Source of the DNA: Thermocaproicibacter sp036844765
GTDB taxonomy: Bacteria > Bacillota > Clostridia > Oscillospirales > Acutalibacteraceae
Direction: 5' to 3'
DNA: 60,198 nt
NCBI GenBank assembly: GCA_036844765.1
Contig: DAIUFE010000009.1
Coordinates: 1 to 60,198, forward strand
In this document: one piece after another, positions 18,310-26,272 of the stretch
How the letters are laid out: every line of letters begins with the position of its first letter
Numbering within the stretch: position 1 is the stretch's first letter
Made by a program: the position numbers and the translations under genes
The notes under the pieces: model-generated
The model's database searches: none
Seen by the model: only the letters and a program-made list of their open reading frames with translations
What the model was told of the DNA's origin: nothing

Positions 18310-18540
18310 GTGGGAAAGCCTTTGATCGTCGTCGGTTCCGTCACTTTTGCCATGAAGGGACGCAGCCTTCTGGAAAAGCGGGGGATCCGATGCAGCATCG
18401 AAAGGATCCCCCGCAGCGCGGACAGCCGCGGCTGCGGTTACGGCATCTACGTGCCGGGCGACCCCGATTCGGCGGAGCGGATTCTGCGGCTGGGCGGCAT
18501 CCCGATCGTCGGCCGCGCGGAGCGGGAGGCGGGCGCATGA
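18310..18540 (+). CDS. DUF3343 small protein, putative sulfur/selenium carrier
   Basis: 76 residues from GTG with a GGGGGGA site upstream. Matches the DUF3343 pattern: VVGSVTFAMKGRSLLEKRGI at the start, a single cysteine in RGCGYGIYV, and a C-terminal GGIPIVGRAE. DUF3343 proteins are small TusA-like folds and have been proposed as Se/S carriers. It overlaps by ATGA the following cysteine-desulfurase-like gene, so the pair likely works as persulfide donor and acceptor. The cysteine would be the carrier residue (inference). Confidence 0.8.
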   Translation: MGKPLIVVGSVTFAMKGRSLLEKRGIRCSIERIPRSADSRGCGYGIYVPGDPDSAERILRLGGIPIVGRAEREAGA

Positions 18541-19709
18541 TTTACCTCGACAACGCCGCCACCACTTTCCCGAAGCCGGTTTCCGTCCGCCGGGCGGTCG
18601 CGGGCGCGCTGGTCCGGTACGGCGCGAACCCGGGCAGGGCGGGGCACAGCATGGCGCTCGCCGCGTCTGAAGAGGTTTACCGCTGCCGCGCCGCGGCGGC
18701 CGATTTTTTTCATGCGCCCGGCCCGGAGTGTGTCGCGTTCACGCTGAACTGCACCCATGCGGTCAACTATGTGCTCAAGGGGCTCCTGAAGCCCGGCGAC
18801 CACGTCGTGATCTCCTGCGTGGAGCATAACGCGGTCTACCGCCCCGTGCACGCGCTCGCCAGGCGGGGGGTCGAGTTCACCGAGGCGCAGGTCTTCCCCG
18901 GCGACAACGACCGCACGGTCGACGCGTTCCGCCGGGCCATCCGGGGCAACACCCGGCTGGTCTTCTGCATCCATGCCTCCAACGTGTGGGGGATCCGCCT
19001 GCCGGTCGAAAGGCTCGCCGCCCTCGCGCACGAGTACCGCATCCCCATCGGCCTCGACTGCGCGCAGACCGCGGGCGTGCTCCCCGTCGACATGGCGGCC
19101 GGCGGGTTCGACTATCTGTGCATCGCGGGGCACAAGGGCCTCTACGGCCCGATGGGCACCGGCATGCTGATCACCGCGGACGGCGCGGCGCTGGAGACCG
19201 TGATCCAGGGCGGGACGGGGACCGAATCCGCCCTGGCGGAGCAGCCCGCCGGAATGCCGGAGCGCATGGAGAGCGGCACCCAGAACATGCCGGGCATCGC
19301 GGGCCTGCGCGCGGGCCTCGAGTTCGTGAAGCGCCGCGGCCCCGGGCGCATCGCCCTGCACGAGACGGAGCTGCTCCGCCGCATTTACCGGGGCCTCGCG
19401 CGGATGCCGGGGGTTCTGCTCTATGTGCCGGAGCCGGACCTGCGCTTCTGCGCGCCGGTGCTTTCGTTCAACGTGCGGGGCCTGCCGAGCGAGACGGTCG
19501 GCCGGGAACTGAACGCGATGGGCGTCGCGGTGCGCGCCGGGCTCCACTGCGCGCCGGCCGCCCACCGCTTCATGGGCACGTTGGAGACCGGGGCGGTGCG
19601 CGTGTGCCCCTCCGCCTTCACGACTTCGGCGGAGGCCGACGGCTTCCTGTGCGCGATGGAAAGGATTTTGCTGAAAAATAGCAGGGGAAATCAAGTGGGA
19701 AAGGATTGA
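18537..19709 (+). CDS. Cysteine-desulfurase family aminotransferase (class V, TIGR01977-like)
   Basis: 390 residues. It begins MIYLDNAATTFPKP as in NifS/IscS enzymes, has NCTHAVN, CVEHNAV, and GLDCAQTAGV in the PLP pocket, the PLP lysine K200 in IAGHKGLYGPMGTG, and the persulfide cysteine C338 in RAGLHCAPAAHRFMGT. The GTESALAEQP and MESGTQNMPG segments fit the cysteine desulfurase subfamily common in Clostridia rather than IscS. It should release sulfur (or selenium) from cysteine (or selenocysteine) and pass it to a partner, most simply the DUF3343 protein it overlaps. No iscU, nfu or molybdenum hydroxylase gene is beside it. Confidence 0.88.
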   Translation: MIYLDNAATTFPKPVSVRRAVAGALVRYGANPGRAGHSMALAASEEVYRCRAAAADFFHAPGPECVAFTLNCTHAVNYVLKGLLKPGDHVVISCVEHNAVYRPVHALARRGVEFTEAQVFPGDNDRTVDAFRRAIRGNTRLVFCIHASNVWGIRLPVERLAALAHEYRIPIGLDCAQTAGVLPVDMAAGGFDYLCIAGHKGLYGPMGTGMLITADGAALETVIQGGTGTESALAEQPAGMPERMESGTQNMPGIAGLRAGLEFVKRRGPGRIALHETELLRRIYRGLARMPGVLLYVPEPDLRFCAPVLSFNVRGLPSETVGRELNAMGVAVRAGLHCAPAAHRFMGTLETGAVRVCPSAFTTSAEADGFLCAMERILLKNSRGNQVGKD

Positions 19710-19733
19710 ATCTCACGGGAGTTATGATACAAT
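19706..19733 (+). promoter_or_regulatory. Probable promoter for cdaA-cdaR-yqeY
   Basis: TTGAAT at 19706-19711, 16-nt spacer, TACAAT at 19728-19733, starting in the stop codon of the desulfurase gene, 39 nt before cdaA. Confidence 0.6.
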
Positions 19734-19772
19734 AAAAAGTACGGGTATTCCAACAGGAAAGGGAAAAAAAGC

Positions 19773-20663
19773 ATGGATGTGGTTTTTGCCGTCTGGAACT
19801 CGTTCCTCCAGCTGATGCGGCAGTTCCGGCCTTCCGATGCGCTGGATATCATCCTCGTCACCTTTATCATCTACAACTGCATCAAGCTGGTCCGCGAGAC
19901 GCGGGCGGGCCAGCTCGTGAAGGGGATCGTGATCCTGCTGGCCCTGTGGGGCCTTTCTTTCCTGCTGCGGCTCTATATGATGGAGACGATTCTGAACTAC
20001 GTCTTCCAGTTTTCGCTGATCGCCCTGATGATCATCTTTCAGCCGGAGGCCCGCCGCGCGCTGGAGCAGATCGGCCGCAGCGGCGTGCGGGGCAAAAGCT
20101 GGCTGCTCAGCTTTGCCGTGAGCCAGACCGAGGAAAAGGAGCGCCGGCAGCGCCGCGCCCTCAACGCGGTGGTGGACGCGGCGGCGCAGATGTCGAAGCA
20201 GAAGACCGGCGCGCTGATCGTGTTCGAGATGAAGACCAAGCTGGGCGATATCATCGACACGGGCACCGTCGTCAACGCCGTGCCGAGCGTCCCGATCATC
20301 TGCAACATCTTTTTCAACAAAGCCCCCCTGCACGACGGCGCTATGATCATCCGGGACGGCATGGTCTACGCCGCCGGATGCATCCTGCCGCTGACGAAAA
20401 GCGACCGCGTCAGCATCGAGCTGGGCACGCGCCACCGCGCCGCCATCGGCATGAGCGAGAATTCCGACGCCGTGATCGTCGTGGTCTCGGAGGAGACGGG
20501 CCAGATCTCCGTGGTGGTCGACGGGGTCATCACGCGCAACTATACGCGCGAGACGCTGCGCAGCGAGCTGGAATCCCACCTGCTCGAACAGGACCCGGAG
20601 CAGCCGGAGCGGTGGCAGGACCGCTTCCCCGCCATCCGAAAGGGGAAAAAACATGAGGATTAA
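19773..20663 (+). CDS. cdaA: Diadenylate cyclase CdaA
   Basis: 296 residues. Three N-terminal membrane helices (up to about residue 85, ending before FQPEARRALEQIG), a short linker, then the DAC domain. The catalytic DGA is D188-G189-A190 in PLHDGAM and the second motif RHR is at 220-222 in LGTRHRAAIG. It condenses two ATP to c-di-AMP, the essential messenger of osmolyte, potassium and wall control in Firmicutes. The C-terminal tail is charged. It overlaps cdaR by 11 nt, the usual arrangement for the CdaA regulator. Confidence 0.96.
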   Translation: MDVVFAVWNSFLQLMRQFRPSDALDIILVTFIIYNCIKLVRETRAGQLVKGIVILLALWGLSFLLRLYMMETILNYVFQFSLIALMIIFQPEARRALEQIGRSGVRGKSWLLSFAVSQTEEKERRQRRALNAVVDAAAQMSKQKTGALIVFEMKTKLGDIIDTGTVVNAVPSVPIICNIFFNKAPLHDGAMIIRDGMVYAAGCILPLTKSDRVSIELGTRHRAAIGMSENSDAVIVVVSEETGQISVVVDGVITRNYTRETLRSELESHLLEQDPEQPERWQDRFPAIRKGKKHED

Positions 20664-21933
20664 AAAAATCGCCTGGGACCGGGCGTTCTACAACAATAAA
20701 TTCGTGCTGTTCTTCTCCTTCCTGATTGCCGTCTCGCTGTGGGCGGCCGTGGTCTCGACGGACACGCAGGAGCATCCCCGCGCCGTCACCGACGTGCCGA
20801 TCACCGTCACCCTGCCGAACTCCGCCCTTTCGGACGGCATGAAGGTGTTCGGCCAGACGGAGGATATGGCCACGGTCTACATCAAGGGCAACAACCTGGT
20901 CGTCCCCCAGATCAAGGCCTCGGACCTGCAGGCGGTGGCCGCCCTGCCCAGCAACATCACAGAGCCGGGCAGCTATACGCTGCCGCTCACCGTGCAGAGC
21001 CGCGGGACGCTGAACGCCGCCTATACGGTCGATTCCATCTACCCCGCGCAGATCCTCGTGACGGTCGACCGGTACAAGGAGAAGACGTTCACCATCCAGA
21101 GCGACGTCACTTATAAGTCCGATTACAAATCCGACCCGGCGTATTTCGTCGGCACGGCCGCCCCCAGCCAGGATACGGTCACAATCTCCGGCCCGGAAAA
21201 ACAGGTCCTCCAGGTCAACCGCATCGCGTTCGAGTACCGCATCGACAGCGCCCTGACGGATACGAAGAACTTCACCGCGCCGCTCGTCCTCTTCGACGCG
21301 AACGGCAATAAGATCGAAAAGGGCGACCTGACCGTCAACCCGGAAAAGATCGACGTCACCATCCCCGTGCTGCCGCGCGCGGTCCTCACGCTGAGCGCGT
21401 CGTTCACCAACAAGCCCGCCGGCCTTTCGCTGAACCCGGCCCAGGTCACCGTCAGCCCGCAGAGCGTCGAGGTCGCGGCCCCGCAGGACGTGCTCGCCAA
21501 TCTGAAGGAGGTCAGCCTCGACCCGATCGATTTTTCCCAGATCAGCCCGTCGAGCAACACCTTCGACGCCAACGTGAACCTGCCCGCCTCCTGCAAGAAC
21601 CTGAGCAACCTGCCGACGGCGAAGGTCACGCTGAACCTGACCGGGATGATCACGCGGCAGATGCAGGTCACCAGCTTCAACGTGAAGAACCTGAGCGCGG
21701 ATAAGACCGCCGAGGTCTACACCAAGGCGCTGCCGGTCACGGTGGTCGGCCCCGAGAGCGAGGTCTCGCGCCTGACGGACAGCAACCTGACGGCGCAGGT
21801 CGACCTTTCGGACCGCGAGAATTTCACCGGCCACACGGAGGCACCGGTGACGTTCTCCATCAGCAATACGACCAGCTCGTGGGTCTACGGCAGCTATATG
21901 GCGAACGTGGAGATCCGGCAGAAAAATTCGTAA
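20653..21933 (+). CDS. cdaR: CdaR / YbbR-domain regulator of CdaA
   Basis: 426 residues. One N-terminal membrane helix (FVLFFSFLIAVSLWAAVVS) is followed outside the membrane by four repeats of the YbbR type; each has a D(L)xVxVxGPxxxV-like core, as in VTISGPEKQVLQV and VTVVGPESEVSRL. CdaR binds CdaA through the membrane and tunes its activity. In most Firmicutes glmM follows this pair; here yqeY does instead. Confidence 0.93.
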   Translation: MRIKKIAWDRAFYNNKFVLFFSFLIAVSLWAAVVSTDTQEHPRAVTDVPITVTLPNSALSDGMKVFGQTEDMATVYIKGNNLVVPQIKASDLQAVAALPSNITEPGSYTLPLTVQSRGTLNAAYTVDSIYPAQILVTVDRYKEKTFTIQSDVTYKSDYKSDPAYFVGTAAPSQDTVTISGPEKQVLQVNRIAFEYRIDSALTDTKNFTAPLVLFDANGNKIEKGDLTVNPEKIDVTIPVLPRAVLTLSASFTNKPAGLSLNPAQVTVSPQSVEVAAPQDVLANLKEVSLDPIDFSQISPSSNTFDANVNLPASCKNLSNLPTAKVTLNLTGMITRQMQVTSFNVKNLSADKTAEVYTKALPVTVVGPESEVSRLTDSNLTAQVDLSDRENFTGHTEAPVTFSISNTTSSWVYGSYMANVEIRQKNS

Positions 21934-21976
21934 AGTCCGCAGGGCGCCCCGCCGCCCGGAGAGGAGCGATTCAGAA

Positions 21977-22432
21977 ATGTCCAAGATGGACGAAGTGAGG
22001 GCCGCCATGGTCCAGGCCATGAAAAGCGGCGACAAGCCCAGGAAGGACGTGCTGTCCTTCCTGCTTTCCGACCTCAAGGCGAAGTGGATCGACAAGCGCG
22101 CCGACCTGACGGAGGAAGAGGAGAACGCCGTCGTCCGGAAAGAGATCAAGCAGACGAGGGAAACGCTGGAGTCCGCCCCGGAAGACCGCGCGGACATCAT
22201 CGGGCAGAGCCGGTTCGCGCTTTCGGTGCTGGAGGAGTTTGCCCCGAAGACAATGGGCGGGGACGAGATCCGCGCCCTGATCCGGGACGCGGCGGCCCGC
22301 CTTTCGATCGCGCAGCCGTCGCCGCGCGACCGGGGGCGCCTGATGAAGGAGCTGATGCCGCAGGTCCGCGGCAGGGCCGACGGCGCCGAGGTGGCCCGGC
22401 TGGTCGCGGAGTTCTGCGGCGGTCAGGCGTAA
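21977..22432 (+). CDS. yqeY: GatB/YqeY domain protein
   Basis: 151 residues, length of free-standing YqeY. Segments MVQAMKSGDKPRKDVLSFLL, EEENAVVRKEIKQ and LPQVRGRADGAEV-like end (LMPQVRGRADGAEVARLV) are typical of the tRNA-binding YqeY/GatB tail fold. The function of the free protein is not known; it is often near rpsU or dnaG. Here it is 44 nt after cdaR and ends at a strong terminator, so it belongs to the cda unit. Confidence 0.92.
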   Translation: MSKMDEVRAAMVQAMKSGDKPRKDVLSFLLSDLKAKWIDKRADLTEEEENAVVRKEIKQTRETLESAPEDRADIIGQSRFALSVLEEFAPKTMGGDEIRALIRDAAARLSIAQPSPRDRGRLMKELMPQVRGRADGAEVARLVAEFCGGQA

Positions 22433-22442
22433 AATTCCGCTT

Positions 22443-22474
22443 TTCCCGCGGGGAACGCCCCGCGGGAATTTTTT
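22443..22474 (+). terminator. Strong intrinsic terminator after yqeY
   Basis: An 11-bp perfect stem TTCCCGCGGGG (22443-22453) with its complement at 22458-22468, AACG loop, then six T. Confidence 0.95.
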
Positions 22475-22617
22475 GCCCGTTTGTGCCCGCCGGGAAACCG
22501 CGGGCATATACTGCTTTTAGTGTATTTTCTATAGCGGTTCCAGCTGCGGTTGAGAAGCGAAAGGTTTCCGCGCCCCGGCTGGAAATGCTGCAATTTCTGT
22601 GAAACGGGGGATCGGTG

Positions 22618-23064
22618 ATGCCGTATTCGGATCGGGAACTGCTGGCCCGGCTGATTGCGTGCGAGGCCGGCGGCGAAGGGGACAACGGGATGCGGGCCAT
22701 GGCTTCGGTCGTGGGGAACCGCGCCAGGGTCCCTTACGGGGAGTTTTTCCGCGTCAGCCGGGGAGGGAATATCCGCGCCGTCATGGAGCAGGCCCGGCAG
22801 TTCACCTGCATGATGACTTCCGTCGGCGGCGCCTACAACGCGCAGAACGTCTATAATATGGACCCGACGGATTTTCAGTACGAGGTTGCGGACTGGGTCC
22901 TGCAGGGCGGCTCGTTCGGCGCGGTGGCGAATTCGCTGTTTTACTACAATCCTTTCAGCCCGACCTGCGCGGGACTTTTCCCGCCGGGCGGGGCGGGTTC
23001 CTTCCTCACCCGGATCCGCAGCCACTGCTTCTATATTCCGACGGAAAAATATGCCCAGAGCTGA
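22618..23064 (+). CDS. SleB/CwlJ-family cortex-lytic hydrolase
   Basis: 148 residues from ATG with GGGGG 7 nt upstream (GTG 3 nt earlier is possible). It is a bare Hydrolase_2 domain: SDRELLARLIACEAGGEGDN holds the catalytic glutamate, VGNRARV follows, and the C terminus has FYYNPFSPTC. There is no signal peptide and no peptidoglycan-binding domain, which is the CwlJ rather than SleB arrangement; CwlJ works in the spore coat during germination and needs GerQ for its placing. The next gene, 14 nt downstream, is GerQ-like. A CATATACT element at 22505-22512 could belong to a sporulation sigma promoter but no -35 match is clear. Confidence 0.85.
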   Translation: MPYSDRELLARLIACEAGGEGDNGMRAMASVVGNRARVPYGEFFRVSRGGNIRAVMEQARQFTCMMTSVGGAYNAQNVYNMDPTDFQYEVADWVLQGGSFGAVANSLFYYNPFSPTCAGLFPPGGAGSFLTRIRSHCFYIPTEKYAQS

Positions 23065-23078
23065 AGGAGGGGATCGTT

Positions 23079-23543
23079 ATGGATCAGAAATCGGCGGATT
23101 TCGCCGCGGTTTACGATCAGCAAAGGAACTGCCCGGTCGGCGGGCGGCAGTGGACGTACGCGCCCGTGAACGGGACGCGGCCCGCCGGGGCGTCGGCGGC
23201 GCCCCCCGCGGCCGGGGCCGAGGGGACGCAGTCCGCGCCGGGCGCCGGGGCAGGGGCCGGCATCCTGGCGCCTTCGGAGGCGGCCCGGGCCGTCCCGCTG
23301 AGCGGTTCCGCCCAGCCCGCGCCGCTGACGCTGGAAAGCACGGAATATCTGAACGGCTTTCTGCGCACGCAGATCGGCCGCCGGGTCCGCGTGCAGTTCC
23401 TGCTCGGTTCCAACACCTTTACCGACAAGGCGGGCCTTCTGCTCGATGTCGGGGCGAACTACATCCTTTTGCAGGAGGCCGATTCGGACGATCTGCTCGT
23501 CTGCGATTTCTTCAATATCCGCTTCGTCACGATTTACCGGTGA
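23079..23543 (+). CDS. gerQ: GerQ-like spore coat protein
   Basis: 154 residues. A long Ala/Gly/Pro-rich N-terminal half is followed by a C-terminal domain of about 70 residues with YLNGFLRTQIGRRVRVQFLL, AGLLLDVGANYILLQE and LLVCDFFNIRFVTIYR, which resembles GerQ of Bacillus spores (a small SH3-like sheet domain). Lysine is rare; K4 in MDQKSADF sits where GerQ is cross-linked by transglutaminase in Bacillus. AAGGAGG lies before the ATG. Together with the preceding gene it forms a two-gene germination unit. Confidence 0.75.
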   Translation: MDQKSADFAAVYDQQRNCPVGGRQWTYAPVNGTRPAGASAAPPAAGAEGTQSAPGAGAGAGILAPSEAARAVPLSGSAQPAPLTLESTEYLNGFLRTQIGRRVRVQFLLGSNTFTDKAGLLLDVGANYILLQEADSDDLLVCDFFNIRFVTIYR

Positions 23544-23552
23544 GGCGGCGGG

Positions 23553-23581
23553 TTGCCATGCGCCGCGCCCTGTGGTACAAT
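23553..23581 (+). promoter_or_regulatory. Sigma-A type promoter for pgeF
   Basis: TTGCCA at 23553-23558, 17-nt spacer, TACAAT at 23576-23581, with the local TGTGGTACAAT extension; 42 nt before the coding start. Confidence 0.8.
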
Positions 23582-23622
23582 CAGGGCCGTAGCGATACGG
23601 AGAAAGGGCGGTTTGAAGAATT

Positions 23623-24456
23623 TTGAAGACCGGCGGCATGGCACTGCGGAAAAGCGGCGGGGTCGAATATCTTGTGTTCCCCGCGTTCGAGCGGTTCCCC
23701 TTCGTGCGGCAGGCATTTTCCACGCGCGCCGGCGGGGTGAGCCGCGGGGAATTCGCGTCGATGAACCTTGCGTTCGGGCGCGGCGACCCGGACCGGAACG
23801 TTCTGGAGAACTGCCGGAGATTCTGCGCGGCTGCGGGGCTGGATTTTTCCTCTCTCGTCTCCGCCGCGCAGGACCACCATGCCTTTGTCCGCCGGGTGGG
23901 GCCGGAGGACCGCGGCGCGGGCGTGTGGAAGCCCCAGACCATGAGGGGCGTCGACGGCCTGGTCACGGACGCGCCGGGCGTCACGCTGGTGATCCACACC
24001 GCGGACTGCGTGCCGGTCTTCCTCGTCGACCCGGAGCACCGCGCCGTCGGCCTCGCGCACGCGGGGTGGCGGGGCACGGCCGCGAAGATCGGCGCGGAGG
24101 CGGTCGCCGCCCTGGCGCGCGAGTTCGGCAGCCGTCCGTCCGCGCTGCTCGCCGGCATCGGCCCTTCCATCGGACCCTGCTGCTTCGAGGTGGACCGCCC
24201 CGTGCGCGACGTGTTCGCCGCGCTCCGGGAGCTGGACCCCGCCGGGTTCATCCGGGAGGACGGCGGCGGCAAATACCATATCGATCTGTGGGAGGCCAAC
24301 CGGCGCATCCTGATGCGGGCCGGCGTGCCGGAAGAGTCGATCTCCGTCGCCGGGATCTGCACCCGGTGCGGGGCGGACCGCTTCTTTTCGCACCGCGCCA
24401 CCGGCGGGAAGCGCGGCGGCCTCGCCGCGTTCCTGGGGATCGGGGCGGGTGCATGA
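23623..24456 (+). CDS. pgeF: Peptidoglycan editing factor PgeF / YfiH-type laccase-domain protein
   Basis: 277 residues from TTG 23623; ATG 23638 is an alternative, and neither has a strong ribosome site. The conserved series is present: FSTRAGGVSRG, QDHHAFV with the metal histidine, MRGVDGLVTDAPGVTL, ADCVPVFLVDP with the cysteine, GLAHAGWRGT with the second histidine, and GPSIGPCCFEV. In E. coli the YfiH protein removes wrong residues from muropeptide precursors; homologues also show purine nucleoside phosphorylase activity. ATGA overlap with the radical SAM gene. Confidence 0.92.
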   Translation: MKTGGMALRKSGGVEYLVFPAFERFPFVRQAFSTRAGGVSRGEFASMNLAFGRGDPDRNVLENCRRFCAAAGLDFSSLVSAAQDHHAFVRRVGPEDRGAGVWKPQTMRGVDGLVTDAPGVTLVIHTADCVPVFLVDPEHRAVGLAHAGWRGTAAKIGAEAVAALAREFGSRPSALLAGIGPSIGPCCFEVDRPVRDVFAALRELDPAGFIREDGGGKYHIDLWEANRRILMRAGVPEESISVAGICTRCGADRFFSHRATGGKRGGLAAFLGIGAGA

Positions 24457-25358
24457 TCCTCGAGCACTGCGAACTCTGCCCGCGCCGCTGCGGCGTCCGG
24501 CGGGGGCCGTATTCCGGCGCCGGGTATTGCGGGATGGGCGCCGACGCCGTGGTGGCGCGCGCGGCGCTGCATTTCTGGGAGGAGCCGTGCATCAGCGGCA
24601 CGCGCGGCAGCGGCGCGGTGTTCTTCACCGGCTGCGGCCTGCGGTGCGCGTACTGCCAGAATTATGAGATCAGCGCGGAGAAGAAGGCCGGCCGCCGGGT
24701 TTCCCCGGAGGAGCTGGCCGGAATCTTCCGCCGCTTGGAGGAGAAGGGCGCGCACAACCTCAACCTCGTCACGCCCACGCATTTTGTGCCGGCCATCCTG
24801 CGCGCGCTTTCCGTCCGGAAGCCCTGCGTCCCCGTCGTCTACAACTGCGGCGGGTACGAGAGCCTTGCCACCCTGAGGGCGCTAAAAGGCCGTGTGGATA
24901 TCTATCTGCCGGATTTCAAATACGCGGAGGCTTCCCTCGCGGCGGAGCTTTCCGACGCGCCGGACTACCCGGAGACGGCGCGGGCCGCCGTGCTGGAGAT
25001 GGCCCGCCAGACCGGCCCCGCCGTCTTCGATGCGGACGGCGTGATGCGGCGCGGAACCCTCGTGCGCCACCTGATCCTCCCGGGGCACACGCGCAATTCC
25101 GTCGTGGCGCTGGAATGGCTGGCCGGGAACCTGCCGCCGGGTGTGCCGGTCAGCCTGATGGCCCAGTACGTGCCGTGCGGCCGTGCGGCCGCCTTCCCGG
25201 GTCTCGGCCGGCGCGTCACAGCGCGGGAATACGCCAAGGTGCAGGACAGGCTCTTCGCCCTCGGCCTCGACGGCTACGTGCAGGAGCGGTCGTCCGCCAG
25301 CCGGTCGTACATCCCGCCGTTCGATCTGGAGGGCGTCGCGCCGGGTCGGGAGGAATGA
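24453..25358 (+). CDS. Radical SAM protein, PflA-like
   Basis: 301 residues. The [4Fe-4S] motif is CGLRCAYC (CxxxCxxC) in FFTGCGLRCAYCQNYEIS, at about residue 55. Four further cysteines near the start (CELCPRRCG and GYCGM) may hold a second cluster. NLVTPTHFVPAIL, YNCGGYESL and IYLPDFKY are typical of the subgroup annotated as PflA-like or PflX, which lacks an identified substrate in most genomes. Coupled to pgeF by ATGA. The C terminus YVQERSSASRSYIPPFDLEG is well kept in relatives. Confidence 0.85.
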   Translation: MILEHCELCPRRCGVRRGPYSGAGYCGMGADAVVARAALHFWEEPCISGTRGSGAVFFTGCGLRCAYCQNYEISAEKKAGRRVSPEELAGIFRRLEEKGAHNLNLVTPTHFVPAILRALSVRKPCVPVVYNCGGYESLATLRALKGRVDIYLPDFKYAEASLAAELSDAPDYPETARAAVLEMARQTGPAVFDADGVMRRGTLVRHLILPGHTRNSVVALEWLAGNLPPGVPVSLMAQYVPCGRAAAFPGLGRRVTAREYAKVQDRLFALGLDGYVQERSSASRSYIPPFDLEGVAPGREE

Positions 25359-25362
25359 AACG

Positions 25363-25398
25363 CCCCGCCGCTCCATATGCTTTCTGTGGAAGGCGGGG
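25363..25398 (+). other. Hairpin covering the ribosome site of the deacetylase gene
   Basis: CCCCGCC at 25363-25369 pairs with GGCGGGG at 25392-25398, leaving a 22-nt loop. The right arm contains the only G-rich stretch 7 nt before the ATG at 25406, so folding would hide the ribosome binding site. Confidence 0.4.
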
Positions 25399-25405
25399 TT
25401 GCTTC

Positions 25406-26272
25406 ATGTTCCTTTCGTTCCGGGCGGGGCGCCGCTTCCGGATCGCGCTGTGCGCCGCCCTTCTGACCGCCGCGGCGCTGTTCCGCTTCGCGGCGGCTTC
25501 CGCCGGCGCACGGCCGCGTAAAAGCGCGGAGCTGACGATCGTGATGTACCACAGCATTGTGAAGGACCCGGACCGGCAGGGGCAGTACGTGGTTTCGCCC
25601 GCCGCGCTGGAATCGGACATGAGCTATCTGCGCGCCCGGGGATACGAGACCGTCGTCGTGCGGGACCTGATCGACTTTGTGGACCGGGGCGTTCCGCTGC
25701 CGGAAAAGCCGGTGATGCTCACGTTCGACGACGGCTGCTACAACAATTACCTCTACGCATACCCGCTGGCCCTGAAATACGGAATGCGGATCGTGATCTC
25801 GCCGGTCGGCTCCTACACCGACCGGTACACGCAGGGCGACGCCGACCACGAAATCTACTCCTATCTGACGTGGAGCGAGGTCGCCGAGCTGGCGGATTCC
25901 GGCGCGGTGGAGATCCAAAACCATTCCTACGACCTGCACGGAACCTCGCCCCGGCTCGGCGCGCGGAAGCTGCGGACGGAAAGCGCCGCCGCCTACCGGG
26001 CGATGCTCGAAACCGATCTGCGGAAGATGCAGGACCGGGTGCGGGAGATGACCGGACACACCCCCACAGCGTTCGTCTATCCCTACGGCATCGTCAGCCG
26101 GGAATCGATTTCCGTCGTCCGCGGCCTCGGATTCCGGGCCTCCATGGTCTGCGAGGACCGGAAAAACGCGCTCACGGCGGGGGACCCGGACTGCCTCTTC
26201 GGGCTGGGGAGGTATCTGCGGCCCGCCGGCCTCTCCAGCGAGAGCTATTTCCGCAGGATCGGCGTCGTTTAG
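25406..26272 (+). CDS. Polysaccharide deacetylase (NodB/PdaB-like), secreted or membrane-anchored
   Basis: 288 residues. An N-terminal membrane helix or signal (IALCAALLTAAALFRFAAAS) precedes a NodB domain: LTIVMYHSIV, then LTFDDGCYNNY with D108 and D109, QNHSYDLHG with the metal histidines, and YPYGIVSRES. The HSYDLHG form with two His is complete, so metal binding is expected. It should remove N-acetyl groups from peptidoglycan or a related glycan at the outer face. Its stop codon overlaps the stop of the convergent P-type ATPase gene by 3 nt, and no terminator lies between. Confidence 0.88.
   Translation: MFLSFRAGRRFRIALCAALLTAAALFRFAAASAGARPRKSAELTIVMYHSIVKDPDRQGQYVVSPAALESDMSYLRARGYETVVVRDLIDFVDRGVPLPEKPVMLTFDDGCYNNYLYAYPLALKYGMRIVISPVGSYTDRYTQGDADHEIYSYLTWSEVAELADSGAVEIQNHSYDLHGTSPRLGARKLRTESAAAYRAMLETDLRKMQDRVREMTGHTPTAFVYPYGIVSRESISVVRGLGFRASMVCEDRKNALTAGDPDCLFGLGRYLRPAGLSSESYFRRIGVV

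Noticed and set aside
22505..22512. CATATACT upstream of the CwlJ-like gene, and a similar GCATATACT on the minus strand near 8849-8857, as sporulation (SigE/SigK) -10 elements
   Set aside because: No convincing -35 at the needed distance in either case, and the two genes differ in probable timing; kept only as a remark.
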